Source: CAZIUL01 sp964542475
Lineage (GTDB): Bacteria > Planctomycetota > B15-G4 > CAYZWU01
Length of the DNA stretch: 46,321 nucleotides
Direction of reading: 5' to 3'
Assembly (NCBI GenBank): GCA_964542475.1
Contig: CAZIUL010000031.1
Location: forward strand, 1-46,321
The notes under the pieces were generated by a model, which was not told the DNA's origin, searched no databases, and saw only the letters and a list, made by a program, of their open reading frames with translations. How positions within the stretch are numbered: the first letter of the stretch is position 1; every line of letters begins with the position of its first letter. The position numbers were made by a program, and so were the translations under genes. This document shows positions 29,601 through 37,925 of the stretch, one piece after another.

Positions 29601-30592
29601 TTGGTAAGGTCGGGTTGCAGGAGTTCTTTTGTCTCTTCATCGCCCATGTTTTCGGGAGTCACCAGCATCACCCCGGTGTCGACCCTTTTTTCCACGATGC
29701 CGCCGTTGAGGTGCTCGACCATCTTTTTAACCCCGAGGTACCCCATACGCAGGGGGTTCTGCAAGACAAGCGCGTTTATCTGTCCGGCCTTCATCGCTTC
29801 CACGAGTTTGATCGAGCTGTCGAACCCGACAAAGGCGACCTTTCCGGCAAGGCCCGCGTTCTGGAGGGCTCTCAGCATTCCGAATGTTGTTGATTCGTTG
29901 GGGCAGAAGATCCCGTCGATGGTCAGCCGGCCCGATGAGTCTTTCAAAGGCGCGATAAGGTTTTCGCCGGCCTTGTACGCGCTCTCGGTTGTTGCGCCGC
30001 CGTACTGGTTCGAGCTGACCACATCGATCTCTTCATGCTTCCCGATCGCGTCGAGAAAGCCCTGCTCACGTTTCATGGTGCTGGCAGAGCCTTCCTGGTA
30101 CCGGAGCATCACGACCTTCCCTTTTTTGTTGAGGAGCTTTGCCATGTGTTTGCCCGCGATCTCCCCACCCTTGTAGTTGTCGGTGGCAACGAAGCTGACG
30201 TGGTCATCGCTGTTCAGGCCGGAGTCGATGATCACCACGGGGATGTTGTTTTTCACAGCGCTCTGCACGGGTCTTCTCAGGGCCATGTCATCGAGGGGAG
30301 CGAGCACGATGCCTGACACGCCGCGGATGACGAAGTTCTCGACCACCTCGATCTGCGCGTTCCTGTCATCCTCCTTGAGCGGCCCCTTCCAGATGATGTC
30401 GATGTCAAGCTCGCGCGATGCTTTTTCCGCTCCCGCGTGAACGGACTTCCAGAACTCGTGGGTCGTGCCTTTTGGGATCACAGCCACGGTCAGGCGGTCT
30501 GAAGAGGGTTTCGACCCTCTTTCACCGCAGCTCGAAAGGGCGGCAGATGCGATGATGAGAACCGTAAGGACCAGTGTAAGGGATCTAGTCAT
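29588..30592 (-). CDS. Sugar-binding lipoprotein of ABC transporter (RbsB-like)
   Basis: A 334-residue periplasmic binding lipoprotein. The ATG at 30592 has GAGAGG eight bases upstream; a start at 30607 is less likely. The signal ends in LSSC (Cys22). The mature part has the Peripla_BP_4 pattern: IPKGTTHEFWKSVHAGAEKA, GVSGIVLAPLDD, IPVVIIDSGLN, VATDNYKGGEIAG, DGIFCPNESTT and VGFDSS. It captures the substrate and delivers it to the permease. First gene of the transporter operon. The upstream region holds a GC-rich imperfect hairpin (30624-30644) that could be a leader structure, with no proof of regulation. Confidence 0.93.
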   Translation of the reverse strand: MTRSLTLVLTVLIIASAALSSCGERGSKPSSDRLTVAVIPKGTTHEFWKSVHAGAEKASRELDIDIIWKGPLKEDDRNAQIEVVENFVIRGVSGIVLAPLDDMALRRPVQSAVKNNIPVVIIDSGLNSDDHVSFVATDNYKGGEIAGKHMAKLLNKKGKVVMLRYQEGSASTMKREQGFLDAIGKHEEIDVVSSNQYGGATTESAYKAGENLIAPLKDSSGRLTIDGIFCPNESTTFGMLRALQNAGLAGKVAFVGFDSSIKLVEAMKAGQINALVLQNPLRMGYLGVKKMVEHLNGGIVEKRVDTGVMLVTPENMGDEETKELLQPDLTKWLK

Positions 30593-30802
30593 GGTAAAGC
30601 CTCTCAAGGGTTACAGCATAACTTGAGCGCCCGCGAAGGGGGCTCCTCCGAGACAAAAAAGGCAAACCGTTCACAAAGGTATGTTATTCAAGCAAAGTAA
30701 TCAAACAGCCCGCATATCAGTTTACACAATAAAACATGCATGGCCGCGCCCATCTGTTGAAGCGCGGCCACGCATGCTTTGTTTGTGTTTCCAATCCGGT
30801 TG
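30593..30802. other. Intergenic region before the ABC operon
   Basis: Contains the likely promoter region of the transporter (none clear enough to mark), a GC-rich imperfect hairpin at 30624-30644, a CCCGCATATC word at 30709-30718 related to the palindrome tips, and the terminator at 30729-30776. Confidence 0.5.
30729..30776 (-). terminator. Intrinsic terminator of the small secreted-protein gene
   Basis: GGCCGCGC (30742-30749) and GCGCGGCC (30762-30769) form a perfect 8-bp GC stem, extended by GCAT/ATGC with a small bulge. On the minus strand it is followed by TGTTTTATTG. It lies 30 bp beyond the stop at 30803. Confidence 0.7.
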
Positions 30803-31267
30803 TTAGAACTTGTACTTCTTGACCTTTTTAAGCGGCCATTTTTCAGCGGGATGACCCGCGATCTTCAATATTCCCTTTCCCTGGAGCCAGGCAACGCCTT
30901 TTCCGTGAACCCCTAACTTGACCGCACCTCCAACAAATGTGAATTTCACCTTTTTCCCTGTCAGCTCAACTTTGCCTTTCAAGCCGAGGATAACCATCAT
31001 ATTTGCACTGGGTAAATGGAATACCATTCCCTTGCCTTGGAGCTTTATCTTCGTTTTATCTGCGTTGGCGATCAGCAGAACTCCTTTTCCGCAGCCGCCG
31101 AGTTCCAGGTGCCCTATGCATTCGATATGCACGAACCCCGCTCCATCAGCCCAAATATCCGGCTTCTTCACAGGTGCTGAACCGGGTCCGTTCCCCTGCG
31201 CGGATGCTACCGGCGCAAGGCAGAACAAGCCTGCTGCCAGGAAGCTCAATACTAGTTTTTTTGACAT
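30803..31267 (-). CDS. Small exported glycine-rich protein with GKG repeats
   Basis: I cannot name this family with confidence. AGGAGAGG stands upstream of the ATG. The 154-residue product has a clear signal peptide (cleavage after ASA, residue 23). The mature part alternates hydrophobic and Gly/Lys residues with recurring GKG turns at about 60-62, 78-80, 122-124 and 130-132, which suggests a short all-beta or beta-solenoid fold. Two Cys (50 and 59) could form a disulfide. It is basic at the C-terminus. A strong terminator follows, so it is a single-gene unit, likely well expressed. Possible roles include a structural or surface protein. Confidence 0.8.
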   Translation of the reverse strand: MSKKLVLSFLAAGLFCLAPVASAQGNGPGSAPVKKPDIWADGAGFVHIECIGHLELGGCGKGVLLIANADKTKIKLQGKGMVFHLPSANMMVILGLKGKVELTGKKVKFTFVGGAVKLGVHGKGVAWLQGKGILKIAGHPAEKWPLKKVKKYKF

Positions 31268-31408
31268 GCGACCTCTCCTTTTTCAAATTTCATCATGTGT
31301 TGTCTTGGAACGCTTCTGAATCGGAAGGTGCGCACGGTTTAAATAAACAGTGGGTGGGTGAGAAGGTTTCAGGAAATTTACAGTAAATATGCGGTGGGGT
31401 TTGTTTAC

Positions 31409-31430
31409 GGCGGCTGACGGAGCAGCCGCC
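31409..31430. repeat. Palindromic module C
   Basis: GGCGGCT (31409-31415) pairs with AGCCGCC (31424-31430) around a GACGGAGC loop. A near-identical copy in reverse orientation lies at 46247-46271. Confidence 0.6.
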
Positions 31431-31464
31431 CTCCATTGCCCAATCGTCGCAGACCGTTTCAACT

Positions 31465-31490
31465 GTAGGGCGGCACTCTGTTGCCGCCTC
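31465..31490 (+). repeat. Palindromic module D (GTAGGGCGGC)
   Basis: GTAGGG is followed by GGCGGCA (31469-31475) and TGCCGCC (31482-31488), a 7-bp stem. The copy at 46280-46305 is its reverse complement with one difference over 26 bases. Confidence 0.65.
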
Positions 31491-31594
31491 TTAATTCAGC
31501 AAAGGCACCCCTTGAACGGAAAAGAGAGATTCATTCGTTTCAAGGGATTGATCCGTGTTATACTGCTATGGTTGTACGAAAACGGAGGTGTTGC

Positions 31595-33970
31595 ATGTAC
31601 CGGAACAGCTTGTGGACCCGTGTCCTGTTTGTTGCCCTGATCAATGCCTGCCTCATTGCAGGGGCTTTGCGAGCTCTGGGCCGGGAAGCGGCGGGATCAG
31701 CACGTTCCGGTTCAGAGGACGTGGTTGTTGATCCTCTGGTGAGCGCGCAGCCGATCCTGTTCGTTGTGCGAAAGCAGTACAAGCCGGACCACCACAACAC
31801 GGCAACAATGTTCCAGACAGGGGAGATCAACACCAAGAGCTTTACGGGTGCAAGCGCGATCAAGACCATCAGCTTCAAGGAGGGTCGGCGCGGAGAGGTG
31901 AAAACACTGCTTCGTGCGCCGGACGGTGTCATCCGCGACCTGGAGGTTCATTTCAGCGGCGAGAAGATACTCTTCTCGATGCGGAAAAACGTGGAAGACG
32001 ACTACCACATCTACGAGATGAGCGCGGACGGATCAGGACTCAGGCAGCTCACTTTTTCTCCGGGTGTGACGGACATCGACCCGTTTTACATGCCGGACGG
32101 GCGGATCGCGTTTTCATCGACCCGCGAGCCGAAGTACTGCATGTGCAACCGCCACATCATGGCGAACCTTTTCTGCATGGACCGGGACGGCGCGAATATC
32201 ATCCAGATAGGCAGGAGCACCCTTTTCGAGGGGCACGGATCGCTCCTGCCGGACGGCCGCATCCTCTACGACCGGTGGGAGTACGTGGACCGCAACTTCG
32301 GAGACGCGCAGGGGCTCTGGACAGTGAACCCGGACGGCACGAACCCCGCGGTTTACTGGGGGAACAACACCAATTCACCGGGCGGCGTGATCGACGCTCG
32401 TGCAATCCCCGGCACGCAGCAGGTGGTGTGCGTTTTCGGATCGTGCCACGACAGGCCCTGGGGCGCGCTTGCGGTTATCGACCGCAGGCTTGGAGTGGAC
32501 GGCCGCGCACCGGTGGTGCGCACATGGCCCGCGGACGCGGCCGACCTGGTCGGAAAGGGAAACTACGACACGTTCAAACAGGTGAGGCCAAGGTACGAGG
32601 ATCCGTGGCCGTTGAGCGACAAGCTCATCCTCTGTTCGCGCATGACAGGCAACGGCGAGGAGATGGGGATTTATCTCCTCGATGCCCTCGGAAACGAAAC
32701 CCTTCTTCATGGCGAGGCGCCGGGTTGTTTCGATCCCATGCCGCTTTGCCCACGGCAGCGGCCGCCGCGCATCCCGTCGCGAAGAGGATACTTCAGCAGC
32801 GGCACGGGAACCTTTTACGTGGCTGATGTCTACAAGGGGACCCACATGGCTGGTGTCGACCGCGGCGCGGTGAAACAGCTTCGCGTGGTGGAGTCGCCGG
32901 AGAAACGGTCCTGGACGCACACCCAGTGGGGCGGGCAGGGGGTTCATTGTCCGTGCATGAACTGGCACGACTTCAACAACAAGCGGATTCTCGGCACGGT
33001 AGCGGTGGAGGAAGACGGGTCCGCATGCTTCGAGGTTCCTGCAGGCAGATTCGTTTATTTCCAGCTCCTGGACGAGAACGGCATGATGATCCAGTCCATG
33101 CGAAGCGGAACATTGATTCAACCGGGAGAGGTCACGGGCTGTGTGGGATGCCACGAGCCTAGGCTTGTTGCATCGCCGTCCGTCCAGCGGAGCGCTCCTC
33201 TAGCGCTTCAACGCCCTCCAAGCGGGCTTGATGGCTGGCACGGTCCTCCCCGTTTGTTCAGCTACATGGAGGAGGTGCAGCCTGTTTTTGACAAAGCCTG
33301 CGCGGGCTGCCACGATTTCGGCAAGGAGGCCGGTGAGAAACTTGTTCTAGCCGGGGACAGAGGCCTCTTTTTCAATGCATCGTACAACGAGCTCTGGCGG
33401 AAAAAATACATAAACGTGATAGGCGCGGGACCGCACCCGATCCAGGAGCCGTTCTCGTGGGGGGCGTGCGCGAGCCCTGTTGTTGAGAAGATACTCGGGG
33501 GGCACAACGATGTCGAGCTGAGCGCGGAGGAGTTCGACCGCGTGGTAACGTGGATCGACATCAACGCACCTTACTACCCGCAATACGAAAGCGCATATCC
33601 GGACAACCTCGCCGGCCGCTCGCCTGTTGGCAACAGCCTGATCGAGCGCCTGGCGGAGCTCACACAGGTTTCGTTCTTTAACCTGGCCGCGCACAACACG
33701 AACAACGGGCCGCAGGTCTGCTTTGACCGGCCGGGCCTGAGCCCGTGCCTTGGACGGATCGCCGACAGGAAATCGCCTGAGTACAAGGAGGCGCTCAGAA
33801 TAATCGAAACCGGTCGAACGATGCTTGAAAAGAAGCCGCGGGCGGACAGCCCCGGGTTCATACCGTGTATTCTTGACAGGGGTCGTGTGGAAAAATATCT
33901 TTCTCTTCGCGAAGAGGAGCGCAAAAGCCTCGATGCGGTCCGAACCAGGGAAAAGGTGTACGACAGATAA
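31595..33970 (+). CDS. HzsA-related beta-propeller protein with two c-type haem sites
   Basis: A 791-residue exported protein. The ATG at 31595 has GGAGGTG four bases upstream and opens a signal peptide; the frame continues upstream to 31481 without support. The N-terminal half carries TolB/PD40-like propeller repeats (for example DGSGLRQLTFSPGVTDIDPFY). The C-terminal half has CVGCH (516-520) and CAGCH (569-573), two covalent haem sites. The layout (propeller, then haem-bearing middle and C-terminal domains) is that of proteins related to the alpha subunit of anammox hydrazine synthase. No beta or gamma subunit is here, so hydrazine synthesis is not implied. It probably carries out redox chemistry or electron transfer in the periplasm, with the di-heme cytochrome encoded 59 bp downstream. 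Confidence 0.85.
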   Translation: MYRNSLWTRVLFVALINACLIAGALRALGREAAGSARSGSEDVVVDPLVSAQPILFVVRKQYKPDHHNTATMFQTGEINTKSFTGASAIKTISFKEGRRGEVKTLLRAPDGVIRDLEVHFSGEKILFSMRKNVEDDYHIYEMSADGSGLRQLTFSPGVTDIDPFYMPDGRIAFSSTREPKYCMCNRHIMANLFCMDRDGANIIQIGRSTLFEGHGSLLPDGRILYDRWEYVDRNFGDAQGLWTVNPDGTNPAVYWGNNTNSPGGVIDARAIPGTQQVVCVFGSCHDRPWGALAVIDRRLGVDGRAPVVRTWPADAADLVGKGNYDTFKQVRPRYEDPWPLSDKLILCSRMTGNGEEMGIYLLDALGNETLLHGEAPGCFDPMPLCPRQRPPRIPSRRGYFSSGTGTFYVADVYKGTHMAGVDRGAVKQLRVVESPEKRSWTHTQWGGQGVHCPCMNWHDFNNKRILGTVAVEEDGSACFEVPAGRFVYFQLLDENGMMIQSMRSGTLIQPGEVTGCVGCHEPRLVASPSVQRSAPLALQRPPSGLDGWHGPPRLFSYMEEVQPVFDKACAGCHDFGKEAGEKLVLAGDRGLFFNASYNELWRKKYINVIGAGPHPIQEPFSWGACASPVVEKILGGHNDVELSAEEFDRVVTWIDINAPYYPQYESAYPDNLAGRSPVGNSLIERLAELTQVSFFNLAAHNTNNGPQVCFDRPGLSPCLGRIADRKSPEYKEALRIIETGRTMLEKKPRADSPGFIPCILDRGRVEKYLSLREEERKSLDAVRTREKVYDR

Positions 33971-34029
33971 TCACAGCCGCCTGTGGCAGCCCGCATCCGG
34001 GCGGGCATGTAACAAAAGGAGGACCGATA

Positions 34030-35904
34030 GTGATAGAAAGTAAACCGTTCCCGATGGTTGTTCTTGCCTGTGTGGGCGCGTTGTTTCTCAGCGGCGCCTG
34101 GCCTGGCAGCGGGAAAGATCCCGCAGGCGCGGAGTACCTTTCCCCTTGCTGCCTGACCGCGGGTGTGGACGGTCAGCGGCTTTATATTGCCGAGTTCACG
34201 GCAAACCGGGTGGCTGTCATGGACACGGCGCGGGAAGAGGTGATCAATGCTTACGAGCTGCCGCAGCCGCCGAGCGGTATGGCATGTTCTTCGGATGGAT
34301 CACGCCTCTTTGTGACAGGCGCTTCACCAGATGGAAAGGTCCACGTGATCGATCTCGAAAAGGGCGAGGTCATCGGTTCCATGCATGCCGGGCATACCCC
34401 CTGCGCGCCTGTGGTTTCAATGGATGGAAAAACACTGTACGTGTGCAACCGGTTCGACAACGACATCTCCGTGATCGACATCGAGTCCGGGAATGAGTGC
34501 GCGCGCATCGCGGTTGTTCGCGAGCCGGTCGCAGCGGCGCTCACCTCGGATGGAGGACTTCTTTACGTTGCCAACCATCTCCCAGGCGGTCCGGCCGACG
34601 GATATTACACGGCAGCCGTGGTTTCGATAGTAGACACCGCTGAAATGAAAGTAGCGAACACAATAGAGCTTCCAAACGGCTCCACAGGGGTCAGGGGCGT
34701 CTGTTTTTCCATGGACGGGAAATACGTATATGTCACCCACGTGCTGGCCAGGTATCAGCTTCCCACGACCCAGTTGGAGCGCGGGTGGATGAACACGAAC
34801 GCGCTGAGCGTAATCGACGTAAAAAAGCAGGCGCTGCTGAACACAGTGCTTCTCGATGACGTGGATCTGGGCGCTGCCAACCCGTGGGGAGTGGTCTGCA
34901 CAGGAGCCGGCACAGGCGGTTATGTGTGCGTGGCTCTTGCAGGCACGCACGAGCTTTGTGTGATTGAGCAAGCCGCGCTTCACGACCGGCTCGATCGGGC
35001 GGCCTCGGGCGAAAAGGTGACAGCAGTTACATCCGGGCCGGACGATGTTCAGGTCGACCTTTCTTTTCTCGTTGGCATCAAGAAACGCTTTCCTCTCACA
35101 GGAAAAGGTCCGCGCGCCCTCGTTGCGAACGGAGATGTTGTATACGTTGCGGAGTATTTCACGGATTCGATAAGCGCCGTGGATCTGGGCGGGAGTGACA
35201 TTTCACAGAAACCCGTTTCAATTCCGCTTGCTCCGGACAGGCAGGCGCCGACAATGGCGAGAAGAGGCGAGATCTGTTTCAATGACGCCATGCTCTGTTT
35301 CCAGAGGTGGCAGAGCTGCGCGAGCTGCCATCCCGGGGCCAGGGCGGACGGGCTCAACTGGGATCTTATGAACGACGGCATGGGAAACCACAAGAACACG
35401 AAAAGCCTGCTTCTCGTGTTTGATACCCCGCCCATGATGATCACCGGCATCCGCGACAACGCGAAGATGGCGGTCCGAGCCGGGATCAGGCACATCCAGT
35501 TTGCAGTGCGGCCGGAAGAGGATGCTGAAGCGATCGACGCGTACCTGAAGTCGATCAGGCCTGTGCCGAGCCCGTTTCTCGAAGACGGGAAACTGAGCGC
35601 TGCTGCTGAGCGGGGAAAAGAACATTTTTTCAAGTCGGGCTGTGCTGTCTGCCACCCCGGGCCGATTTATACCGACCTCAAGGCGTACGATGTTGGAACG
35701 GGCAAGCGGAGGGAAAAAGGCGCCAAGCTCGACACACCAACGCTCATCGAGACCTGGAGGACCGGTCCCTGGCTAAACGACGGTCGTGCCGAAACAATGC
35801 GTGACATGCTCAAGAAGCACAACCGCGGCGACATGCACGGGGCCGTATCCGAGCTCAGCGAAGATGAGACGAGCGACCTGGTCGAGTATGTTCTGTCTCT
35901 TTGA
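34030..35904 (+). CDS. YVTN beta-propeller fused to di-heme cytochrome
   Basis: A 624-residue exported protein starting at GTG, supported by AGGAGG seven bases upstream. After a signal peptide, residues about 35-400 are a YVTN-type seven-bladed propeller (LYIAEFTANRVAVMDT, LYVCNRFDNDISVIDI, VYVAEYFTDSISAVDL). The C-terminal domain has two haem sites, CASCH (430-434) and CAVCH (538-542), with spacing and flanking sequence (GPWLNDGRAETMRDML) like cytochrome c peroxidase/MauG di-heme proteins. It may reduce peroxide or oxidise a small molecule or protein side chain. Located between the HzsA-related and Rid-like genes with short gaps (59 and 29 bp), it is probably co-transcribed with both. Confidence 0.88.
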   Translation: MIESKPFPMVVLACVGALFLSGAWPGSGKDPAGAEYLSPCCLTAGVDGQRLYIAEFTANRVAVMDTAREEVINAYELPQPPSGMACSSDGSRLFVTGASPDGKVHVIDLEKGEVIGSMHAGHTPCAPVVSMDGKTLYVCNRFDNDISVIDIESGNECARIAVVREPVAAALTSDGGLLYVANHLPGGPADGYYTAAVVSIVDTAEMKVANTIELPNGSTGVRGVCFSMDGKYVYVTHVLARYQLPTTQLERGWMNTNALSVIDVKKQALLNTVLLDDVDLGAANPWGVVCTGAGTGGYVCVALAGTHELCVIEQAALHDRLDRAASGEKVTAVTSGPDDVQVDLSFLVGIKKRFPLTGKGPRALVANGDVVYVAEYFTDSISAVDLGGSDISQKPVSIPLAPDRQAPTMARRGEICFNDAMLCFQRWQSCASCHPGARADGLNWDLMNDGMGNHKNTKSLLLVFDTPPMMITGIRDNAKMAVRAGIRHIQFAVRPEEDAEAIDAYLKSIRPVPSPFLEDGKLSAAAERGKEHFFKSGCAVCHPGPIYTDLKAYDVGTGKRREKGAKLDTPTLIETWRTGPWLNDGRAETMRDMLKKHNRGDMHGAVSELSEDETSDLVEYVLSL

Positions 35905-35933
35905 CGAACCGGATGCTTTTGTTCGGAGTGAAC

Positions 35934-37040
35934 ATGAAAAGACAAGTCCGGCTCGGGATCGACATGATCAGCCATGCTATCGCCTCGCGCGAGGAGCATT
36001 TCATTACTGCAACGCGAATCTGTGGCGAGAGCCATGGCGATCTTTTCAAAAGGGCTGCAAAAGCGATCAAGGGGAAAGGTGCTCGGATCATATCCCAGGA
36101 GGTGTTTGGTTTTCCGGACGCCCGCGATCGCGGAAGGGCTGCGCTCGAGACTGCGTTTGGTGCTTTGCGCTGGCCGGTTACCTGGGTCGAAGAGTGTGTG
36201 GACGGGGCAGCAACCGACATGGCCGGGGTCCAGGTTCATGCGGTATCAGGCGCACCTGTTGAACCGGTGGAGATGGACGGCGTGGTCGTTGGAACGGTTG
36301 TCGATTACGACGATGCTTCCGTGTGCCGCCTCGGGGGGCTTCTGCCGGATGATCCGTCGAGCGATCGTTCCGCTCAGACGCGTTCCGTTTTGGAGCTGAT
36401 GGAAGCAGCCCTGAGATCGGCTGGAATGGATTTCAGCCGGGTTGTGCGCACATGGTTCTTCAACCGCGATATCCTTTCCTGGTACGGGGAGTTCAACAAG
36501 GCCAGGGACCGGTTTTTCAAGGACAGGAGCGTGTATGACGGCCTGGTTCCCGCTTCAACAGGGGTTGGCGGGCGGAACCGGGCGGGCGCGGCCTTGGCAG
36601 CCGGCCTGATCGCAATCGATCCCAAAAAGGAAACGGCGCGCGCAAGGGCGGTTGCTTCGCCGCTACAATGCCCGGCGCTGGAATACGGAAGCTCGTTCAG
36701 CCGCGCTGTGGAGGCAGAGCTTTCGGGCGTGCACTGCTTGTGGATATCAGGGACGGCGAGCATAGAACCCGAGGGGAAGACACTGCATGTGGGCGATGCA
36801 GATGCCCAGGTAAGCCTGACCATGGAGGTGGTTCGAGCCATTCTCGAATCCCGGGGCATGGGCTGGGAGGATCTGACAAGAGCGATCGCCTATTTCAAGC
36901 ATCCGGAGTACTTGACCGCCTTCATCCGCTATTGCGAGGGCCAAAGCCTTCCGGCTCTGCCTGTCGTGCCGGTCCATTGCGACATCTGCCGCGACGACCT
37001 TCTTTTCGAGATCGAGGCGGATGCTGTGAAAAAGCTGTAA
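35934..37040 (+). CDS. Rid/YjgF-family protein, chorismatase-like
   Basis: A 368-residue cytoplasmic protein. The ATG at 35934 has GGAG six bases upstream; in-frame starts at 35901 or 35913 overlap or abut the previous gene and lack a site. The C-terminal third (about 235-365) is a YjgF/RidA-like domain (ISGTASIEPEGKTLHVGD, then Q and a helix). The middle (WFFNRDILSWYGEFNKARDRFF, then PASTGVGG) resembles FkbO/Hyg5 chorismatases, which are built from Rid-like folds. It may act on chorismate or on a reactive imine/enamine. Its position right after two haem proteins suggests handling of a product or by-product of their reaction, which is inference. The stop codon abuts the 173-bp palindrome. Confidence 0.75.
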   Translation: MKRQVRLGIDMISHAIASREEHFITATRICGESHGDLFKRAAKAIKGKGARIISQEVFGFPDARDRGRAALETAFGALRWPVTWVEECVDGAATDMAGVQVHAVSGAPVEPVEMDGVVVGTVVDYDDASVCRLGGLLPDDPSSDRSAQTRSVLELMEAALRSAGMDFSRVVRTWFFNRDILSWYGEFNKARDRFFKDRSVYDGLVPASTGVGGRNRAGAALAAGLIAIDPKKETARARAVASPLQCPALEYGSSFSRAVEAELSGVHCLWISGTASIEPEGKTLHVGDADAQVSLTMEVVRAILESRGMGWEDLTRAIAYFKHPEYLTAFIRYCEGQSLPALPVVPVHCDICRDDLLFEIEADAVKKL

Positions 37041-37041
37041 G

Positions 37042-37214
37042 CCCGCATGTTTCATACTCATCGTAGCGAGGCGCTGTAAACTGTGTTGTGGCAAGGCGCA
37101 TGGCAGGAGACGGCCGCAGGCCTGTTAATTACAGGCTGAGGATCGTCTCCTGCCATGAAACGCAGCCACAGCGCAGTTTACGGCGCCGCAGTAGATTAGT
37201 ATGAAACATGCGGG
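37042..37214. repeat. 173-bp near-perfect palindrome
   Basis: The sequence is symmetric about base 37128: CCCGCATGTTTCATACT (37042-37058) matches AGTATGAAACATGCGGG (37198-37214), the inner blocks GTAAACTG...TGTGGC and ATGGCAGGAGACG are matched with one-base shifts, and CCTGT-TAATT-ACAGG closes the centre (37121-37135). It starts one base after the TAA of the Rid-like gene. It may act as a terminator/mRNA end, or be a small mobile palindrome. Confidence 0.8.
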
Positions 37215-37328
37215 TAAGGGCGAAAACCCCTTCGCCCTGTTTGCAATTCGTCCTGGCGCGGGACGGGAATAATTGTTAACTGTTTTTCCGGTTCGATGTT
37301 GCGGCATTGAAGGTCCGGGAGTGGGCGC
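37215..37328. other. Spacer after the large palindrome
   Basis: Short non-coding stretch before the NFACT-R gene; nothing recognised. Confidence 0.4.
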
Positions 37329-37724
37329 GTGTCGAGAAAAGAGAAGGCCTGGGAAAGAAAACAGCCCGATGTTTGGGAGTACGAACTTCCCGGCGGGTGG
37401 ATAGTTCTTGCCGGAAAGACCAGCGCTGACAACGATCACCTGAGTCTGCGAGCGGCCGGACCGAATGATATGTGGTTTCATGTTCGGGGGATGCCTGGAA
37501 GCCATGTGATCCTGCGCGTATGCGAAAACGAGGAGCCGGACCGGGAAACCGTCAAGGCAGCCGCTGCCGTTGCCGCGTACCACAGCAAGGCCAGGACCGG
37601 GGGAACGGTTGCGGTTTCCTGCACCAGGGCATGTTTCGTGACCAAGCCCCGCGGAGCTGAACCCGGCACGGTTAACATCCGCAAGGAGTGGTTGATCAAG
37701 GTCAAGCCGGGGTTGCCCGGGTGA
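37329..37724 (+). CDS. Stand-alone NFACT-R (DUF814) domain protein
   Basis: A 131-residue cytoplasmic protein starting at GTG with GGGAG upstream. It consists of one NFACT-R domain, the RNA-binding part of RqcH/Tae2/FbpA proteins: GWIVLAGKTSADNDHLS, then MWFHVRGMPGSHVIL (Asp47, Trp49, His51, PGSHV) and the tail AAYHSKAR. The NFACT-N and helical parts of full-length RqcH are absent, so it cannot by itself replace RqcH in ribosome rescue. Free-standing NFACT-R proteins are thought to bind tRNA or nucleic acid, some with RNA-modification enzymes. No such enzyme lies nearby. Confidence 0.85.
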   Translation: MSRKEKAWERKQPDVWEYELPGGWIVLAGKTSADNDHLSLRAAGPNDMWFHVRGMPGSHVILRVCENEEPDRETVKAAAAVAAYHSKARTGGTVAVSCTRACFVTKPRGAEPGTVNIRKEWLIKVKPGLPG

Positions 37725-37925
37725 GCCTCAGCGACACACGAGGGGAACAAGCGATCCCGGCATTTTTCCCATTACAGGTCCGATCCCCGTGTTCTTCTTG
37801 TACCGGCGTTTTTTCTGTCTTGACAAACCGTACGACCCCAGATGGGATACCAGGCAGCCTCAGCGGGACGCATGCTGAATAAAAAGCGTCAGGGCCGGGT
37901 AGATACCTCGAAGAGAGAGCGTTAT

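Larger units (their letters stand above)
31268..31594. other. Intergenic region with two palindromic modules and promoter
   Basis: This 327-bp gap separates the divergent small secreted-protein and HzsA-related genes. It contains palindromes at 31409-31430 and 31465-31490, and a TATACT -10-like box at 31559-31564 about 30 bases before the start at 31595, without a convincing -35 box. No gene is visible. Confidence 0.5.

Noticed and set aside
31268..31594. CRISPR-like repeats
   Set aside because: The repeated units are isolated palindromes without regular spacers, and no cas genes are present.
31595..33970. Possible hydrazine synthase
   Set aside because: Only the alpha-subunit-related protein is present; beta and gamma subunits are absent, so hydrazine synthesis is not supported.
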